Source of the DNA: Lutimonas halocynthiae
GTDB taxonomy: Bacteria > Bacteroidota > Bacteroidia > Flavobacteriales > Flavobacteriaceae
Assembly (NCBI RefSeq): GCF_030409835.1
Contig: NZ_JAUFQO010000016.1
Span: forward strand, 620,001 to 684,000
Direction of reading: 5' to 3'
DNA: 64,000 nucleotides
Under the pieces are notes generated by a model. That model did not search any database. It was not told the origin of the DNA and worked only from the letters and a program-made list of their open reading frames with translations. Of this stretch, positions 1-7,761 are shown one piece after another (positions within the stretch are counted from its first letter, which is position 1; the number at the start of each line of letters is the position of its first letter). Made by a program: the position numbers and the translations under genes.

Positions 1-351
1 GTGAATGACTATCCAGGCTTTATTGCGAACAGGATCTTAATGCCCATGATTAATGAGGCCATCTACTCTTTATATGAAGGGGTTGCCGGAGTTGATGAAA
101 TAGATACAGTCATGAAACTGGGTATGGCTCATCCTATGGGTCCGTTACAACTGGCAGATTTTATAGGCTTAGATGTTTGTCTCTCAATTCTAAAAGTTCT
201 TTTCGATGGATTCGGAAACCCAAAATACGCCCCATGCCCTTTATTGGTAAATATGGTAATGGCCGGTAAACTAGGTGTAAAATCTGGTGAAGGTTTCTAT
301 GATTATTCAAACTCGAGAAAAGCAGAGCAGGTCTCAAAACAATTTAGTTAA
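1..351 (+). CDS. 3-hydroxyacyl-CoA (3-hydroxybutyryl-CoA) dehydrogenase, C-terminal part
   Basis: Only the last 116 codons are in the window; the reading frame is open from base 1 and the NAD-binding Rossmann half must lie upstream, so the GTG at base 1 is probably an internal valine and not a start. The visible part is the C-terminal helical domain of 3-hydroxyacyl-CoA dehydrogenases: an opening N-D-x-P-G-F-I-A-N-R stretch, then G[17 protein letters not shown] near residues 41-59, and the closing G-x-K-S-G-x-G-F-Y-D-Y near residues 92-102. Family knowledge: the enzyme oxidises 3-hydroxyacyl-CoA to 3-oxoacyl-CoA with NAD in fatty-acid or phenylacetate degradation, or runs in reverse in butyrate metabolism. 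Which pathway applies cannot be told from this fragment. A strong hairpin follows the stop codon. Confidence 0.9.
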   Translation: MNDYPGFIANRILMPMINEAIYSLYEGVAGVDEIDTVMKLGMAHPMGPLQLADFIGLDVCLSILKVLFDGFGNPKYAPCPLLVNMVMAGKLGVKSGEGFYDYSNSRKAEQVSKQFS

Positions 352-361
352 AATTCAACAT

Positions 362-394
362 AAAAAAAGCCCCATTAACTTGGGGCTTTTTTTT
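362..394. terminator. Bidirectional intrinsic terminator
   Basis: A GCCCC/GGGGC stem with an eight-base loop is flanked by an A-run on the left and a T-run on the right. It lies between the convergent dehydrogenase gene and the minus-strand coiled-coil gene, so it can serve both. Confidence 0.85.
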
Positions 395-398
395 GTGC

Positions 399-779
399 TT
401 ATAACCATCTTAAAAAATAATCCATCAGATCCTCTTTCAATTCATAATGCAATTTTATATAAGTTTTCATATCATCCTTCATTGAAGTTTGCTGATTTCT
501 CAATCTTCCATCAAGTTCTTCGCTAAGATCAGCTGTAGCGATAATTTTTTTCTTCATTCTTATTCGTTGTAACATCCTTCCGATTACCTCTTTTTCACGG
601 ATAATTTTATTTTGAAAGCCTTCTAAAGGAGCCATGGCCTCGATTCCTAAATTTCGTCTTGCAATACTTTCAAGTTTCTTCTCAAACTTCTCCATCTCTT
701 TTCTATGAAATCTTAATTCTTCCTTCCAAACCTTCAAATTAAACTTCAAATCGCTTAAATAAACTAATTTTGTCTCCAT
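399..779 (-). CDS. Coiled-coil protein of unknown function
   Basis: 126 residues, no signal peptide and no membrane segment. Most of the protein is charged and heptad-like (many E, K, R with spaced L, M, I), which suggests one or two long alpha helices forming a coiled coil, roughly residues 12-60 and 65-120. I do not recognise a family. It stands alone: the terminator at 362-394 closes it, and the next gene in the same direction ends at 953 with its own terminator. It resembles the small cytoplasmic helical proteins commonly seen in flavobacteria, but I cannot give it a job. The ATG at 779 is preceded by AT-rich DNA without a Shine-Dalgarno sequence, as for most genes here. Confidence 0.7.
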   Translation of the reverse strand: METKLVYLSDLKFNLKVWKEELRFHRKEMEKFEKKLESIARRNLGIEAMAPLEGFQNKIIREKEVIGRMLQRIRMKKKIIATADLSEELDGRLRNQQTSMKDDMKTYIKLHYELKEDLMDYFLRWL

Positions 780-898
780 GGCCTTAAAATGTTATAATTA
801 ATAATACCATAAATTTCTTAAAAAAAAATGAGTATACCATTGATAAAAGTCATTTTTTTCAACTTATACTCACTTTTTTTAACTAAAATATTTGATAT

Positions 899-922
899 AA
901 AAAAACCCTGCAAGTGCAGGGT
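899..922 (-). terminator. Intrinsic terminator of the ABC export operon
   Basis: Perfect seven-base-pair stem (ACCCTGC/GCAGGGT) with a four-base loop; on the minus strand it is followed by a run of seven T. It lies about 30 bases beyond the stop of the adaptor gene ending at 953. Confidence 0.85.
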
Positions 923-952
923 CTTTTATTTTATGGATTTTAATTTGTGTTA

Positions 953-2059
953 CTATCTTTCTTCGTTATCATCTTTTTTGTTCGCCTTATTCCAAATCTT
1001 GATTTCGTCTTCGTCAGTTATTCCGGATAATATTTCTACATTAATCCCATCTGAAATACCCAGATCCAAATCCTTTCTTTCAAATTCCTGTTCTCCTGTT
1101 TTCACCTCAACATATGGCGCTTCGGTTATTTTATCAAATTGTAAAAGCGCTTCTTTAATAGATAAAACACTATCTTTTTTCTCTAGCACAATATCTGCAT
1201 TGGCACTGTATCCTGCCCTGACAAAAAACTCTTTATCCAAAGTGACATCTGCCTTAATTTTAAACTGTACAGCTCCATTTTCTTCAGTTCCTTTGGGTGC
1301 TATAAAATTCAATACAGCAGGAAATTTTTTCTTGTCAATTGCCCCTAGCGCTACTTGAATCTCAGATCCTTCTTCTAATTTACCAACTTCAGCTTCATCA
1401 ACTTTACCTTCAAATATCATTTTAGTCATATCTGCAATTGAGGCAATAGTTGTTCCTGCATTAAAATTATTACTTTGGATTACCTGATACCCTTCTTTTA
1501 CAGGAATTTCTAAAATCATTCCTGATGTAGTCGCTCTAATATTTGTATTCGCCGAACCACCAGAACCGGTATAACCTCTTCTTATAATTTCATAATCATT
1601 TTTTGCATTTTGAACATCTTCTTTTGCCTGATTATAAGCCAATTCAAAGGTTTCCATGTCTTTCTGAGATATAACACCGTTTTGAAACAGTTTCTGGTTT
1701 CTATCATAAACAGTTTTTGCGTTATCAAGCTGCAATTGGGCTTTATTAACCCTTCCCTTTGCACCTGTTAAGGCCTGTTCATTAGGTACAACTCTAACCT
1801 TTGCAATGAGATCACCTTTTTTAATGTCCGCTCCCTCTTCAACAAAGATCTCATCAATTATTCCTGAAATCTGAGGTTTAATTTCAACCTCCTCTAAGGG
1901 AATAACCTTTCCTGTTGCAACTGTTTTTTCAACAATAGTTGCTTTGAATGCCGTTTCAGTTTCAAATACCTCATTTGGTTGCCTGTTTTTCTTAGCAAAC
2001 ATGATTATTACAGCAATAAATGCTATTCCAACAATTGAAAATATTATTGTTTTTTTCAT
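953..2059 (-). CDS. MacA/HlyD-type periplasmic adaptor (membrane fusion protein)
   Basis: 368 residues. One N-terminal membrane anchor (about residues 4-22) is followed by a barrel-sandwich/lipoyl half (residues 45-90, with the P-Q-I-S-G-I-I and V-x-E-G-x-x-I-K-K-G-D-L-I motif), a coiled-coil hairpin (about 95-160), the second lipoyl half (about 170-215) and a beta-barrel domain (about 215-300). This is the layout of MacA-type adaptors, which sit in the inner membrane and bridge an ABC transporter to an outer-membrane channel. It is the last gene of an operon running from 5309 down to 953 (ATPase, two permeases, adaptor). The C-terminus is highly charged (K-K-D-D-N-E-E-R). No outer-membrane TolC-like gene is adjacent, so a channel encoded elsewhere must be used. 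The substrate is unknown. Confidence 0.88.
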   Translation of the reverse strand: MKKTIIFSIVGIAFIAVIIMFAKKNRQPNEVFETETAFKATIVEKTVATGKVIPLEEVEIKPQISGIIDEIFVEEGADIKKGDLIAKVRVVPNEQALTGAKGRVNKAQLQLDNAKTVYDRNQKLFQNGVISQKDMETFELAYNQAKEDVQNAKNDYEIIRRGYTGSGGSANTNIRATTSGMILEIPVKEGYQVIQSNNFNAGTTIASIADMTKMIFEGKVDEAEVGKLEEGSEIQVALGAIDKKKFPAVLNFIAPKGTEENGAVQFKIKADVTLDKEFFVRAGYSANADIVLEKKDSVLSIKEALLQFDKITEAPYVEVKTGEQEFERKDLDLGISDGINVEILSGITDEDEIKIWNKANKKDDNEER

Positions 2060-2092
2060 TTTAATATTTATTATTTGATTTGATTTGTTTTT

Positions 2093-3331
2093 TTACTCAT
2101 CTCTTAAAGCTTCAATTGGTTTTATTCTGATCGCCCTGTTAGCAGGGATTAACCCGATCAAAGTTCCCAAAACGACTAAAGTTAAAAGAGCTGATAGGAT
2201 TACATAAATTTCAACCGAAGAATTCAGCAAAACGGCATCTGGTCCATCAGAGACATAGTTTATTAAAAATACAACACCACCAGCTCCAATAATTCCAAGG
2301 ATTCCTGCGAATAGTGATAATACTACTGATTCAATAATGATTTGCAGCTTTATTTCCCATGGCTTGGCACCTAAAGCCCTTCTAATTCCTATTTCTTTTG
2401 TTCTTTCTTTTACAGTAATCAATAATATATTACCAATAGCAAAAATACCTGCAATCAATGTTGCCAGTCCCACAAATACTGTCAGGAATTGCATTCCGGT
2501 TAAAAACCCTGTCACTTCCGCAAATCTTTCACCTAAATTAAAGCTCCCAAATGCCCTGCTATCTTCAGGGTGTACATCATGTAAATTCTTCAGTAATAAT
2601 TTTACATCAGATTCAATCTGGCTAATATCATACTCCGGCTTACCAGTTATCACCATCCAACCAATATTATCACCTTGGTTAAAAACTTTTTGAAAAGTTG
2701 TAAAAGGAATATGAATTGCAACTGGTGGTCCCATATTAATATTTGACCTTTCAAAAACACCAACTACCGTATAATTAATCTCACCAATCTCTATCAACTC
2801 TCCAATAGGATCTTCATTTTCTTCAAACAAATCTTCATAAACATCTTGAGATATAACGGCAATTTTCTTGCTATACGTAATGTCGTTTTTATTAATAAAC
2901 CTTCCGTACATTAATTTCTTCTTTGCCACTTTATCCACTAAGGGATAATCTCCTGCAACACCATAGTTTCCATCTAAAAATTTATGTAAAACAATTTGTT
3001 GATTACGATTCCTTGGCACTACAAAACCAATTCCTTCAACCTGCTCTTGAATGAGCATGGCATCACTTAACTTCAATCGCATAGGACGATTTTCTTGAAA
3101 TCCATGAAAAGCCATCCCGGTTGATTGTCCCCAAACAAAAACACTGTTTGTAGCTAAATCACCTATGTTTTTATTAAACCTGTTTTCAAAACCTTTTGCT
3201 GTTGCCAACAAAGCCACTAAAATAAAAATACCCCACATTACTCCGATCATCGTGATGATGGTCCGTGTCATATTTTTTCGCAGTACACTATAAATTTCCT
3301 GCCAGGTATCAATATCAAAAATTGTTTTCAT
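2093..3331 (-). CDS. MacB/FtsX-type ABC transporter permease (second copy)
   Basis: 412 residues. Layout: one N-terminal membrane helix (about residues 20-45), a large periplasmic domain of the MacB type (about 50-280), then three C-terminal helices (about 285-395) forming the FtsX domain. The sequence K-E-R-T-K-E-I-G-I-R-R-A-L-G-A, typical of the cytoplasmic loop of FtsX permeases that contacts the ATPase, lies near residues 309-323, and the protein ends with the usual I-K-P-I-E-A-L-R. It is about 50 bases downstream of a homologous permease and 33 bases upstream of the adaptor. Two separate permeases without a fused ATPase suggest a heterodimer, in contrast to E. coli MacB where ATPase and permease are one chain and form a homodimer. 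Confidence 0.88.
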   Translation of the reverse strand: MKTIFDIDTWQEIYSVLRKNMTRTIITMIGVMWGIFILVALLATAKGFENRFNKNIGDLATNSVFVWGQSTGMAFHGFQENRPMRLKLSDAMLIQEQVEGIGFVVPRNRNQQIVLHKFLDGNYGVAGDYPLVDKVAKKKLMYGRFINKNDITYSKKIAVISQDVYEDLFEENEDPIGELIEIGEINYTVVGVFERSNINMGPPVAIHIPFTTFQKVFNQGDNIGWMVITGKPEYDISQIESDVKLLLKNLHDVHPEDSRAFGSFNLGERFAEVTGFLTGMQFLTVFVGLATLIAGIFAIGNILLITVKERTKEIGIRRALGAKPWEIKLQIIIESVVLSLFAGILGIIGAGGVVFLINYVSDGPDAVLLNSSVEIYVILSALLTLVVLGTLIGLIPANRAIRIKPIEALRDE

Positions 3332-3380
3332 TTAGTCGCTATAGTTTTATCTACTATTATTAATCAAAACATTTTAGGTT

Positions 3381-4613
3381 TTAAGCATCGTTTAATGCCT
3401 CTATCGGTTTAATTTTACTTGCTTTTCTTGCGGGTATATAACCTGCAATAATTCCAGAAATAACCAGTAATACGGTTGCGAATATTACGATTCCTGTATC
3501 TACACTTGGATCCTTAATAAAATATTTTTCCAAACCGGGAGCGGCATATGCCAGTACCCCAATACCTATCAACATTCCCAGATAACCAGCTATTGAGGTT
3601 ATAAATAATGATTCAAACATGATCATTTTTATGATTGAATTTGGAGTAGCTCCTATTGCCTTGCGAATCCCTAATTCTCTGGTTCTTTCCTTTACAATGT
3701 AGATCATGATATTACTGATTCCTACAATTCCGGCTATTAACGTACCAATACTTATAATAATGACTATCATATCCAAGGCCCCTGAAGTCTGTTTGGTTCC
3801 TTGAACGACCTCTGCCCTATTCATCACACGAATTGCGCGTACATCTCGGGGAGCCACATTAAATCGATCCTTTAAATCCTTGACTAAATTATTTCCAAAA
3901 CTAATTGCCTCACTTGTTGACAGTTTTGAATTATATAAAATGTTGATCTGATCTACCTTATCATTGTTACCATATAAAGCCTGTGATGTTGTAATCGGAA
4001 TATAATTCAGTCTTTCTTCATTGTCACCTCCTGGATCAGAAAAAACACCAACCACTTTATAGGCCAATCCTCCAACATTTAAGTATTTACCCACAGCGCT
4101 TACACCAGTAGGGAATAAGTCTTGTTTGGTCATGCGTCCAATTACGATAACCTTTGATTTTTTATTTAAATCTGATTTATTAATAAAACGACCTTCAAAA
4201 GGAACTGCTCTTTCTAAAAATTGAATTTCTGGGTCAACGGCAATCAATGAATAATTAGATTTATCATTCTTATATGAAAAATCAACTCGTCTTTCATTTC
4301 TTCTAATTATAAATTCAATTTCATCTTTATATTTCGCCTCAATATAATCGACATCATCGTTTTTAAATTCAATCCTTCTACCACTTTGATATCCGCGATA
4401 TGCCTTTGATGTATTATTGGGCATAATAAAAATTGCATTCTCCGCATCTCTGCTAAAAAATGATGAAAAAGTGTTCTTCAAGCCATTACCCATCCCTAAT
4501 AGAATAGTGAAAAGCATAATAGCAAAAGTAATTGTTAAACCAGATAAAACAGTTCTTAGTTTATTCTTACCAATGCTTTGAAAAATTTCTTGCCATCCGT
4601 CTAGATCAAACAT
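3381..4613 (-). CDS. MacB/FtsX-type ABC transporter permease (first copy)
   Basis: 410 residues with the same arrangement as its downstream neighbour: N-terminal helix (about 18-45), periplasmic domain (about 50-275), three C-terminal helices, the loop K-E-R-T-R-E-L-G-I-R-K-A-I-G-A near residues 310-324 and the ending I-K-P-I-E-A-L-N. The two permeases are clearly related but diverged throughout the periplasmic part, so they probably form two different halves of one transporter. The start lies 3 bases after the stop of the ATPase gene, which indicates translational coupling and supports a fixed ratio of subunits. MacB-type systems are mechanotransmission transporters that push substrates already in the periplasm (toxins, lipoproteins, peptides) out through an outer-membrane channel. 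Confidence 0.88.
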   Translation of the reverse strand: MFDLDGWQEIFQSIGKNKLRTVLSGLTITFAIMLFTILLGMGNGLKNTFSSFFSRDAENAIFIMPNNTSKAYRGYQSGRRIEFKNDDVDYIEAKYKDEIEFIIRRNERRVDFSYKNDKSNYSLIAVDPEIQFLERAVPFEGRFINKSDLNKKSKVIVIGRMTKQDLFPTGVSAVGKYLNVGGLAYKVVGVFSDPGGDNEERLNYIPITTSQALYGNNDKVDQINILYNSKLSTSEAISFGNNLVKDLKDRFNVAPRDVRAIRVMNRAEVVQGTKQTSGALDMIVIIISIGTLIAGIVGISNIMIYIVKERTRELGIRKAIGATPNSIIKMIMFESLFITSIAGYLGMLIGIGVLAYAAPGLEKYFIKDPSVDTGIVIFATVLLVISGIIAGYIPARKASKIKPIEALNDA

Positions 4614-4616
4614 ATT

Positions 4617-5309
4617 TTAAGCTTCTGCTTTATTTTTCATTTTTTCATCACTAATAATAACTCCATCTTTCAATCGAACTATTCTGTCAGTTTCTGCGGC
4701 GATATCTTCTTCGTGTGTGATCACAAACACTGTCATTCCTTCATTGTTGATTTCTTTCAACAATTCCATTACAGCATGTGAAGTGGTCGAATCCAAAGCA
4801 CCAGTTGGTTCATCTGCTAATACCACTTTAGGGTTGGTAACAAGAGCTCTCGCAATTGCGACTCGCTGTTTTTGTCCACCAGAAAGCTCACTAGGCAAGT
4901 GATTCGCCCATTCAGCTAATCCTACTTTTTCAAGGTACTCCATAGCAATTTTATGCCGTTCTTTTCTACCTACTCCCTTATAGTATAATGGCAAGGCAAC
5001 ATTTTCAAGTGCGTTTTTATATGTAATCAAATTAAAAGCCTGAAAAACAAATCCTAAAAATTTATTTCGTAATACAGCTGCTTTTTTTTCATCTAATTTT
5101 TCGATCAATTGACCGTTTAAATAATAATTTCCCTCGTCGTGAACATCTAAAAGCCCTACTATGTTTAGAAGCGTTGACTTTCCTGAACCGGAAGAACCCA
5201 TAATAGAAACAAACTCTCCTTCTTTAATATGTAAATCCAATCCTTTTAAGACGTGTAGTGACTCATCTCCCATTGGATAAGACTTATGAAGATTTTCGAT
5301 TTTAATCAT
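4617..5309 (-). CDS. ABC transporter ATP-binding protein (MacB/LolD family)
   Basis: 230 residues, a single nucleotide-binding domain. Walker A is G-S-S-G-S-G-K-S-T (about residues 38-46), the Q-loop is F-Q-A-F-N-L, the signature is L-S-G-G-Q-K-Q-R, and Walker B with its D-loop is V-V-L-A-D-E-P-T-G-A-L-D, followed by the switch histidine in V-I-T-H-E. This is the MacB/LolD/FtsE subclass that works with FtsX-type permeases. It is the first gene of the four-gene export operon, so the promoter should lie between 5310 and 5385, which it shares with the divergent DCC gene; I see no convincing consensus promoter there. Confidence 0.92.
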   Translation of the reverse strand: MIKIENLHKSYPMGDESLHVLKGLDLHIKEGEFVSIMGSSGSGKSTLLNIVGLLDVHDEGNYYLNGQLIEKLDEKKAAVLRNKFLGFVFQAFNLITYKNALENVALPLYYKGVGRKERHKIAMEYLEKVGLAEWANHLPSELSGGQKQRVAIARALVTNPKVVLADEPTGALDSTTSHAVMELLKEINNEGMTVFVITHEEDIAAETDRIVRLKDGVIISDEKMKNKAEA

Positions 5310-5385
5310 TAGCTAACGGTATTTATTATTTAATCAAACAATTTGTAAACCTTATAAAACAAAGCAAATTCATTAATTTAGCAGT

Positions 5386-5793
5386 ATGAGTGAAAAGGGT
5401 CAAAAAACAATCATCCTATTCGACGGTATCTGCAACTTATGTAATGGAGCTGTTCAGTTTTTACTCAAAAGAGATGTTAATGAACAGTTCTTATTCGCTT
5501 CCTTACAATCAGACGCTGCAAAAAATATTTTGTTACAGTATAATGTGAAAAAAATCAAGATGGATTCTATCATTTTTATCGAAGACGACCAGCTTTATCA
5601 AAAATCAACTGCTGTATTAAAAATTTGCAGGTATTTAAATTGGCCCTGGACCATGATTTCTTTTGCTGGTATCTTGCCCCTGCGATTTAGAGATAAGATA
5701 TATGATGTAATTGCAAAACATAGATACAAATGGTTTGGTCGCAAAGATACTTGTACTATGATGATGCCCAAATATAAAAATAGGTTCATCTAA
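5386..5793 (+). CDS. DCC-family thiol-disulfide oxidoreductase (DUF393)
   Basis: 135 residues. The N-terminal strand carries the family's defining F-D-G-I-C-N-L-C motif (D-x-x-C-x-x-C) near residues 12-19, followed by the usual F-L-L-K-R-D and F-A-S-L-Q-S segments. The family has a thioredoxin-like fold and is annotated as a predicted thiol-disulfide oxidoreductase; its substrate is not established. There is no signal peptide, so it should be cytoplasmic. It stands alone, divergent from the ABC export operon, and its stop codon lies inside the left arm of its own terminator hairpin. Confidence 0.88.
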   Translation: MSEKGQKTIILFDGICNLCNGAVQFLLKRDVNEQFLFASLQSDAAKNILLQYNVKKIKMDSIIFIEDDQLYQKSTAVLKICRYLNWPWTMISFAGILPLRFRDKIYDVIAKHRYKWFGRKDTCTMMMPKYKNRFI

Positions 5794-5814
5794 TATGTAG
5801 ACAAACCTATTTTT
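5776..5814 (+). terminator. Terminator overlapping the end of the DCC gene
   Basis: An eleven-base perfect inverted repeat (AAAAATAGGTT / AACCTATTTTT) with a 17-base loop ends in a T-run. Its left arm lies in the last codons of the DCC gene. The stem is AT-rich, so it may be weaker than the others in the window. Confidence 0.6.
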
Positions 5815-5899
5815 AAAATAATCCCCTTTTTTTTGATTCTAAAACTGTATCTATTCATATGGCGATGTCTAGATACAGGCAACACAAATTAATCAATAA

Positions 5900-6469
5900 T
5901 TATATTTTTGAAATGAGTCTTTCTTCAGTGTATAACGGAATTTTGACTCTTGTTTCGGCCCAGGCAAGTATCATTTGCGTACCGTAATCTTTTGTTGTAA
6001 AACCAATAGAGAAGTTCTCTAAATTCTGCCCCTTAACAGCTGGAACATCAATACTGGCAATGTTATATTTTGGATCGTAAAAATGAGCTCCATAGGTATC
6101 AGTTTTACCATTCAAAATGACGATCCAATAATTCTCATTTGGAATCGTATACAACGAATAAGTTCCTGCTTTTACAAATTTGTTTCCAAACATTACATCA
6201 CAATAAAACTTCACTTCAGTCGATTCATTACTTCCAGTATTCCAAATCTGTCCAAAAGGCACCTGAGTTCCAAAGACTTTAGTGTCTTCAGCTTTAGGTC
6301 TTCCGTAGATTACCTTTATTTGAGGTGCATCTTCAGACGCTGGTTTGTAATAAACAATGTCATGAGGATTCTGGTCCATATCATTGAATTGTTGTGCAAC
6401 AACTTGATTGTTTATTAACAAGCCGAATGTCAGGGCAATAATTGCAGTGAGTGAATTGAATCTTTTCAT
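5900..6469 (-). CDS. DUF2911 secreted protein
   Basis: 189 residues. An N-terminal signal peptide (hydrophobic residues 8-20, ending V-V-A-Q-Q) targets it to the periplasm or beyond. The mature part has the DUF2911 hallmarks: Y-x-K-P-x-x-x-x-P-x-I-K-V-I-Y-G-R-P, then P-F-G-Q-I-W-N-T-G-S-N-E-S-T-E-V, then A-G-T-Y-S-L-Y-T-I-P. The family is common in Bacteroidota, has no assigned function and is probably a beta-sandwich. It lies 79 bases downstream of the last of four small secreted paralogues and runs in the same direction; whether it shares their transcript is uncertain because the gap is fairly large. Confidence 0.88.
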   Translation of the reverse strand: MKRFNSLTAIIALTFGLLINNQVVAQQFNDMDQNPHDIVYYKPASEDAPQIKVIYGRPKAEDTKVFGTQVPFGQIWNTGSNESTEVKFYCDVMFGNKFVKAGTYSLYTIPNENYWIVILNGKTDTYGAHFYDPKYNIASIDVPAVKGQNLENFSIGFTTKDYGTQMILAWAETRVKIPLYTEERLISKI

Positions 6470-6548
6470 TATTTCTTGATTTTTGTTGGGTTTGTAAAAA
6501 CTAACTTAATAGTCCTTCGTTTATTAATTGTCTAATGCAATCTGCTGT

Positions 6549-6887
6549 TTAAGCACCGCTACTATCCTCGTTTTCATCTTCTGGATCTTTGTCAGAACCA
6601 TCTACCATGTAATAAGCGTCTTGTTCAGCTTGAATTAATTTCTTCCTACTTGTTGATTTATGAATCGCCTCGTGATTCGACAGATCCAAAATTTCATATT
6701 TATTATAATCAGCTGTAGTTGTCAATTTGATCACATTCTTATCTGATTTTGCAATGATTTCAATCGCTTCATCTCCATTCGAAAAAGTGGCTATATTCCT
6801 TGTCTTTTCTTTTTGTTCGTTTTGAGCGAATCCGTTATAAGCTATGAACATCATTATAAAATTGAATATGAATTTTATTTTAGTCAT
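6549..6887 (-). CDS. Small secreted paralogue 4, diverged, with acidic tail
   Basis: 112 residues from the ATG at 6887 (a second ATG two codons earlier, at 6893, is equally possible; a longer frame would overlap the previous gene and spoil the signal peptide). Signal peptide residues 1-22 end in F-A-Q. The mature part keeps the family pattern seen in the two upstream genes: F-S-N-G-D-E-A-I-E-I near 35-44, then K-Y-E-I-L-D-x-S-N-H-E-A-I-H near 63-76. The last third differs: in place of the D-G-T-Y-T-L-K-V strand pair it has an acidic tail (D-K-D-P-E-D-E-N-E-D). It is the most derived member on the C-terminal side and may have lost part of the domain. Function unknown. Confidence 0.75.
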   Translation of the reverse strand: MTKIKFIFNFIMMFIAYNGFAQNEQKEKTRNIATFSNGDEAIEIIAKSDKNVIKLTTTADYNKYEILDLSNHEAIHKSTSRKKLIQAEQDAYYMVDGSDKDPEDENEDSSGA

Positions 6888-6897
6888 CAACATACGT

Positions 6898-7284
6898 TTA
6901 TTGTATGGCTCCAGATTGATTTTCCATACCATTCGTTATGGTTATGTCTGACGTGATAACAAAATCATCTGTATAAACCTTTAAGGTGTATGTTCCGTCT
7001 GTTAGCTTCGTCTTGTCAATATTACATACCTTCCCTTGGTTATTAGATCCGTGCAACAACTCGTGATTTGACGACTCTAAAATTTCATATTTATAGAAAT
7101 TATCAGCTGAAGTTAATTCCAGGTTGTCAGATGCTGAATGGTCAGTAATTGTAATGGCTTCTTCACCATTTGGGAAGGTCGTTACATACTTTGTAACTTT
7201 CTCAGATTGTTTGTTTGTAGTTGATTGTGCATATGTTGACATGCTGATCAATGATATTACGAGTATTAGAATTATATTTTTCAT
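6898..7284 (-). CDS. Small secreted paralogue 3 (NHELLH motif)
   Basis: 128 residues, signal peptide 1-20 ending S-T-Y-A-Q. The mature protein has T-F-P-N-G-E-E-A-I-T-I-T-D near 36-48, Y-K-Y-E-I-L-E-S-S-N-H-E-L-L-H-G near 64-79, and I-D-K-T-K-L-x-D-G-T-Y-T-L-K-V near 89-103. Over about 90 aligned residues I count roughly 15 differences from the next gene upstream (7311-7682), so this is a fairly recent tandem duplicate. The pattern of a P-N-G opening, a Y-E-I-L strand and a D-G-T-Y-T-L-K-V strand resembles the C-terminal sorting domain of type IX secretion cargo or a DUF3244-like beta-sandwich, but here it is the whole mature protein. That resemblance is my inference. One cysteine (residue 87). 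Confidence 0.82.
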   Translation of the reverse strand: MKNIILILVISLISMSTYAQSTTNKQSEKVTKYVTTFPNGEEAITITDHSASDNLELTSADNFYKYEILESSNHELLHGSNNQGKVCNIDKTKLTDGTYTLKVYTDDFVITSDITITNGMENQSGAIQ

Positions 7285-7310
7285 GATATTTAGTTTAATG
7301 TTTAAATTTA

Positions 7311-7682
7311 TTATTGGATACTTCCTTTTGATGCTTCGTCATTAGAGATTGTTATATCAGATGTAATTACAAAATCATCCGTGTAAACCTTTAAAGTATA
7401 GGTACCATCGTTTAATTTACTCTTATCGATCGCACAAACATTTCCTCTGTTGTTCTGGCCATGAACCAATTCATGGTTTGATGATTCCAGGATTTCATAT
7501 TTATAAAAACTGTCTGCAGATGAAAGCTCCAGAGAACTTGAATTTGATTTGTCTGTAATGGTTATGGCTTCCTCTCCATTAGGGAAAGTTGTAACATATT
7601 TGGTAACCGTTTCTTTAGCTTCTTGAGCATAAGTTGTAAATCCAGTTAAAGCAATAGCGAGTATTAATAGTGTTTTTTTCAT
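7311..7682 (-). CDS. Small secreted paralogue 2 (NHELVH motif)
   Basis: 123 residues with a clear signal peptide (residues 1-20, ending T-T-Y-A-Q). It carries the same blocks as the neighbour at 6898-7284: T-F-P-N-G-E-E-A-I-T-I at 31-41, Y-K-Y-E-I-L-E-S-S-N-H-E-L-V-H-G at 60-75, one cysteine at 83, and D-G-T-Y-T-L-K-V-Y-T-D-D-F-V-I-T near 92-107. Spacing to the next copy is 26 bases, so the two are surely co-transcribed. The conserved H-E-x-x-H string is formally that of a zinc metallopeptidase, but the protein is only about 100 residues after the signal, so I do not claim enzymatic activity. Function unknown. Confidence 0.82.
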   Translation of the reverse strand: MKKTLLILAIALTGFTTYAQEAKETVTKYVTTFPNGEEAITITDKSNSSSLELSSADSFYKYEILESSNHELVHGQNNRGNVCAIDKSKLNDGTYTLKVYTDDFVITSDITISNDEASKGSIQ

Positions 7683-7761
7683 GGCGTTTTAATTTTATGA
7701 TTTATGACTTGTTTATTGTACTTTATTTATTGGGAAGATAACTTTCTTGAATTCTACTAGA

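Noticed and set aside
828-1358. 176-residue plus-strand open frame
   Set aside because: It lies antisense to the adaptor gene at 953-2059, whose lipoyl, coiled-coil and barrel parts are clear; the plus-strand protein is low-complexity and matches no family.
2337-2693. 118-residue plus-strand open frame
   Set aside because: Antisense shadow of the FtsX-type permease; its composition is that of a reverse reading frame.
6898-7682. Zinc metalloprotease from the H-E-L-L-H / H-E-L-V-H string
   Set aside because: The mature proteins have about 100 residues, no third ligand region and a beta-rich pattern; one paralogue reads H-E-A-I-H in a different context, so the match is probably chance or a structural motif.
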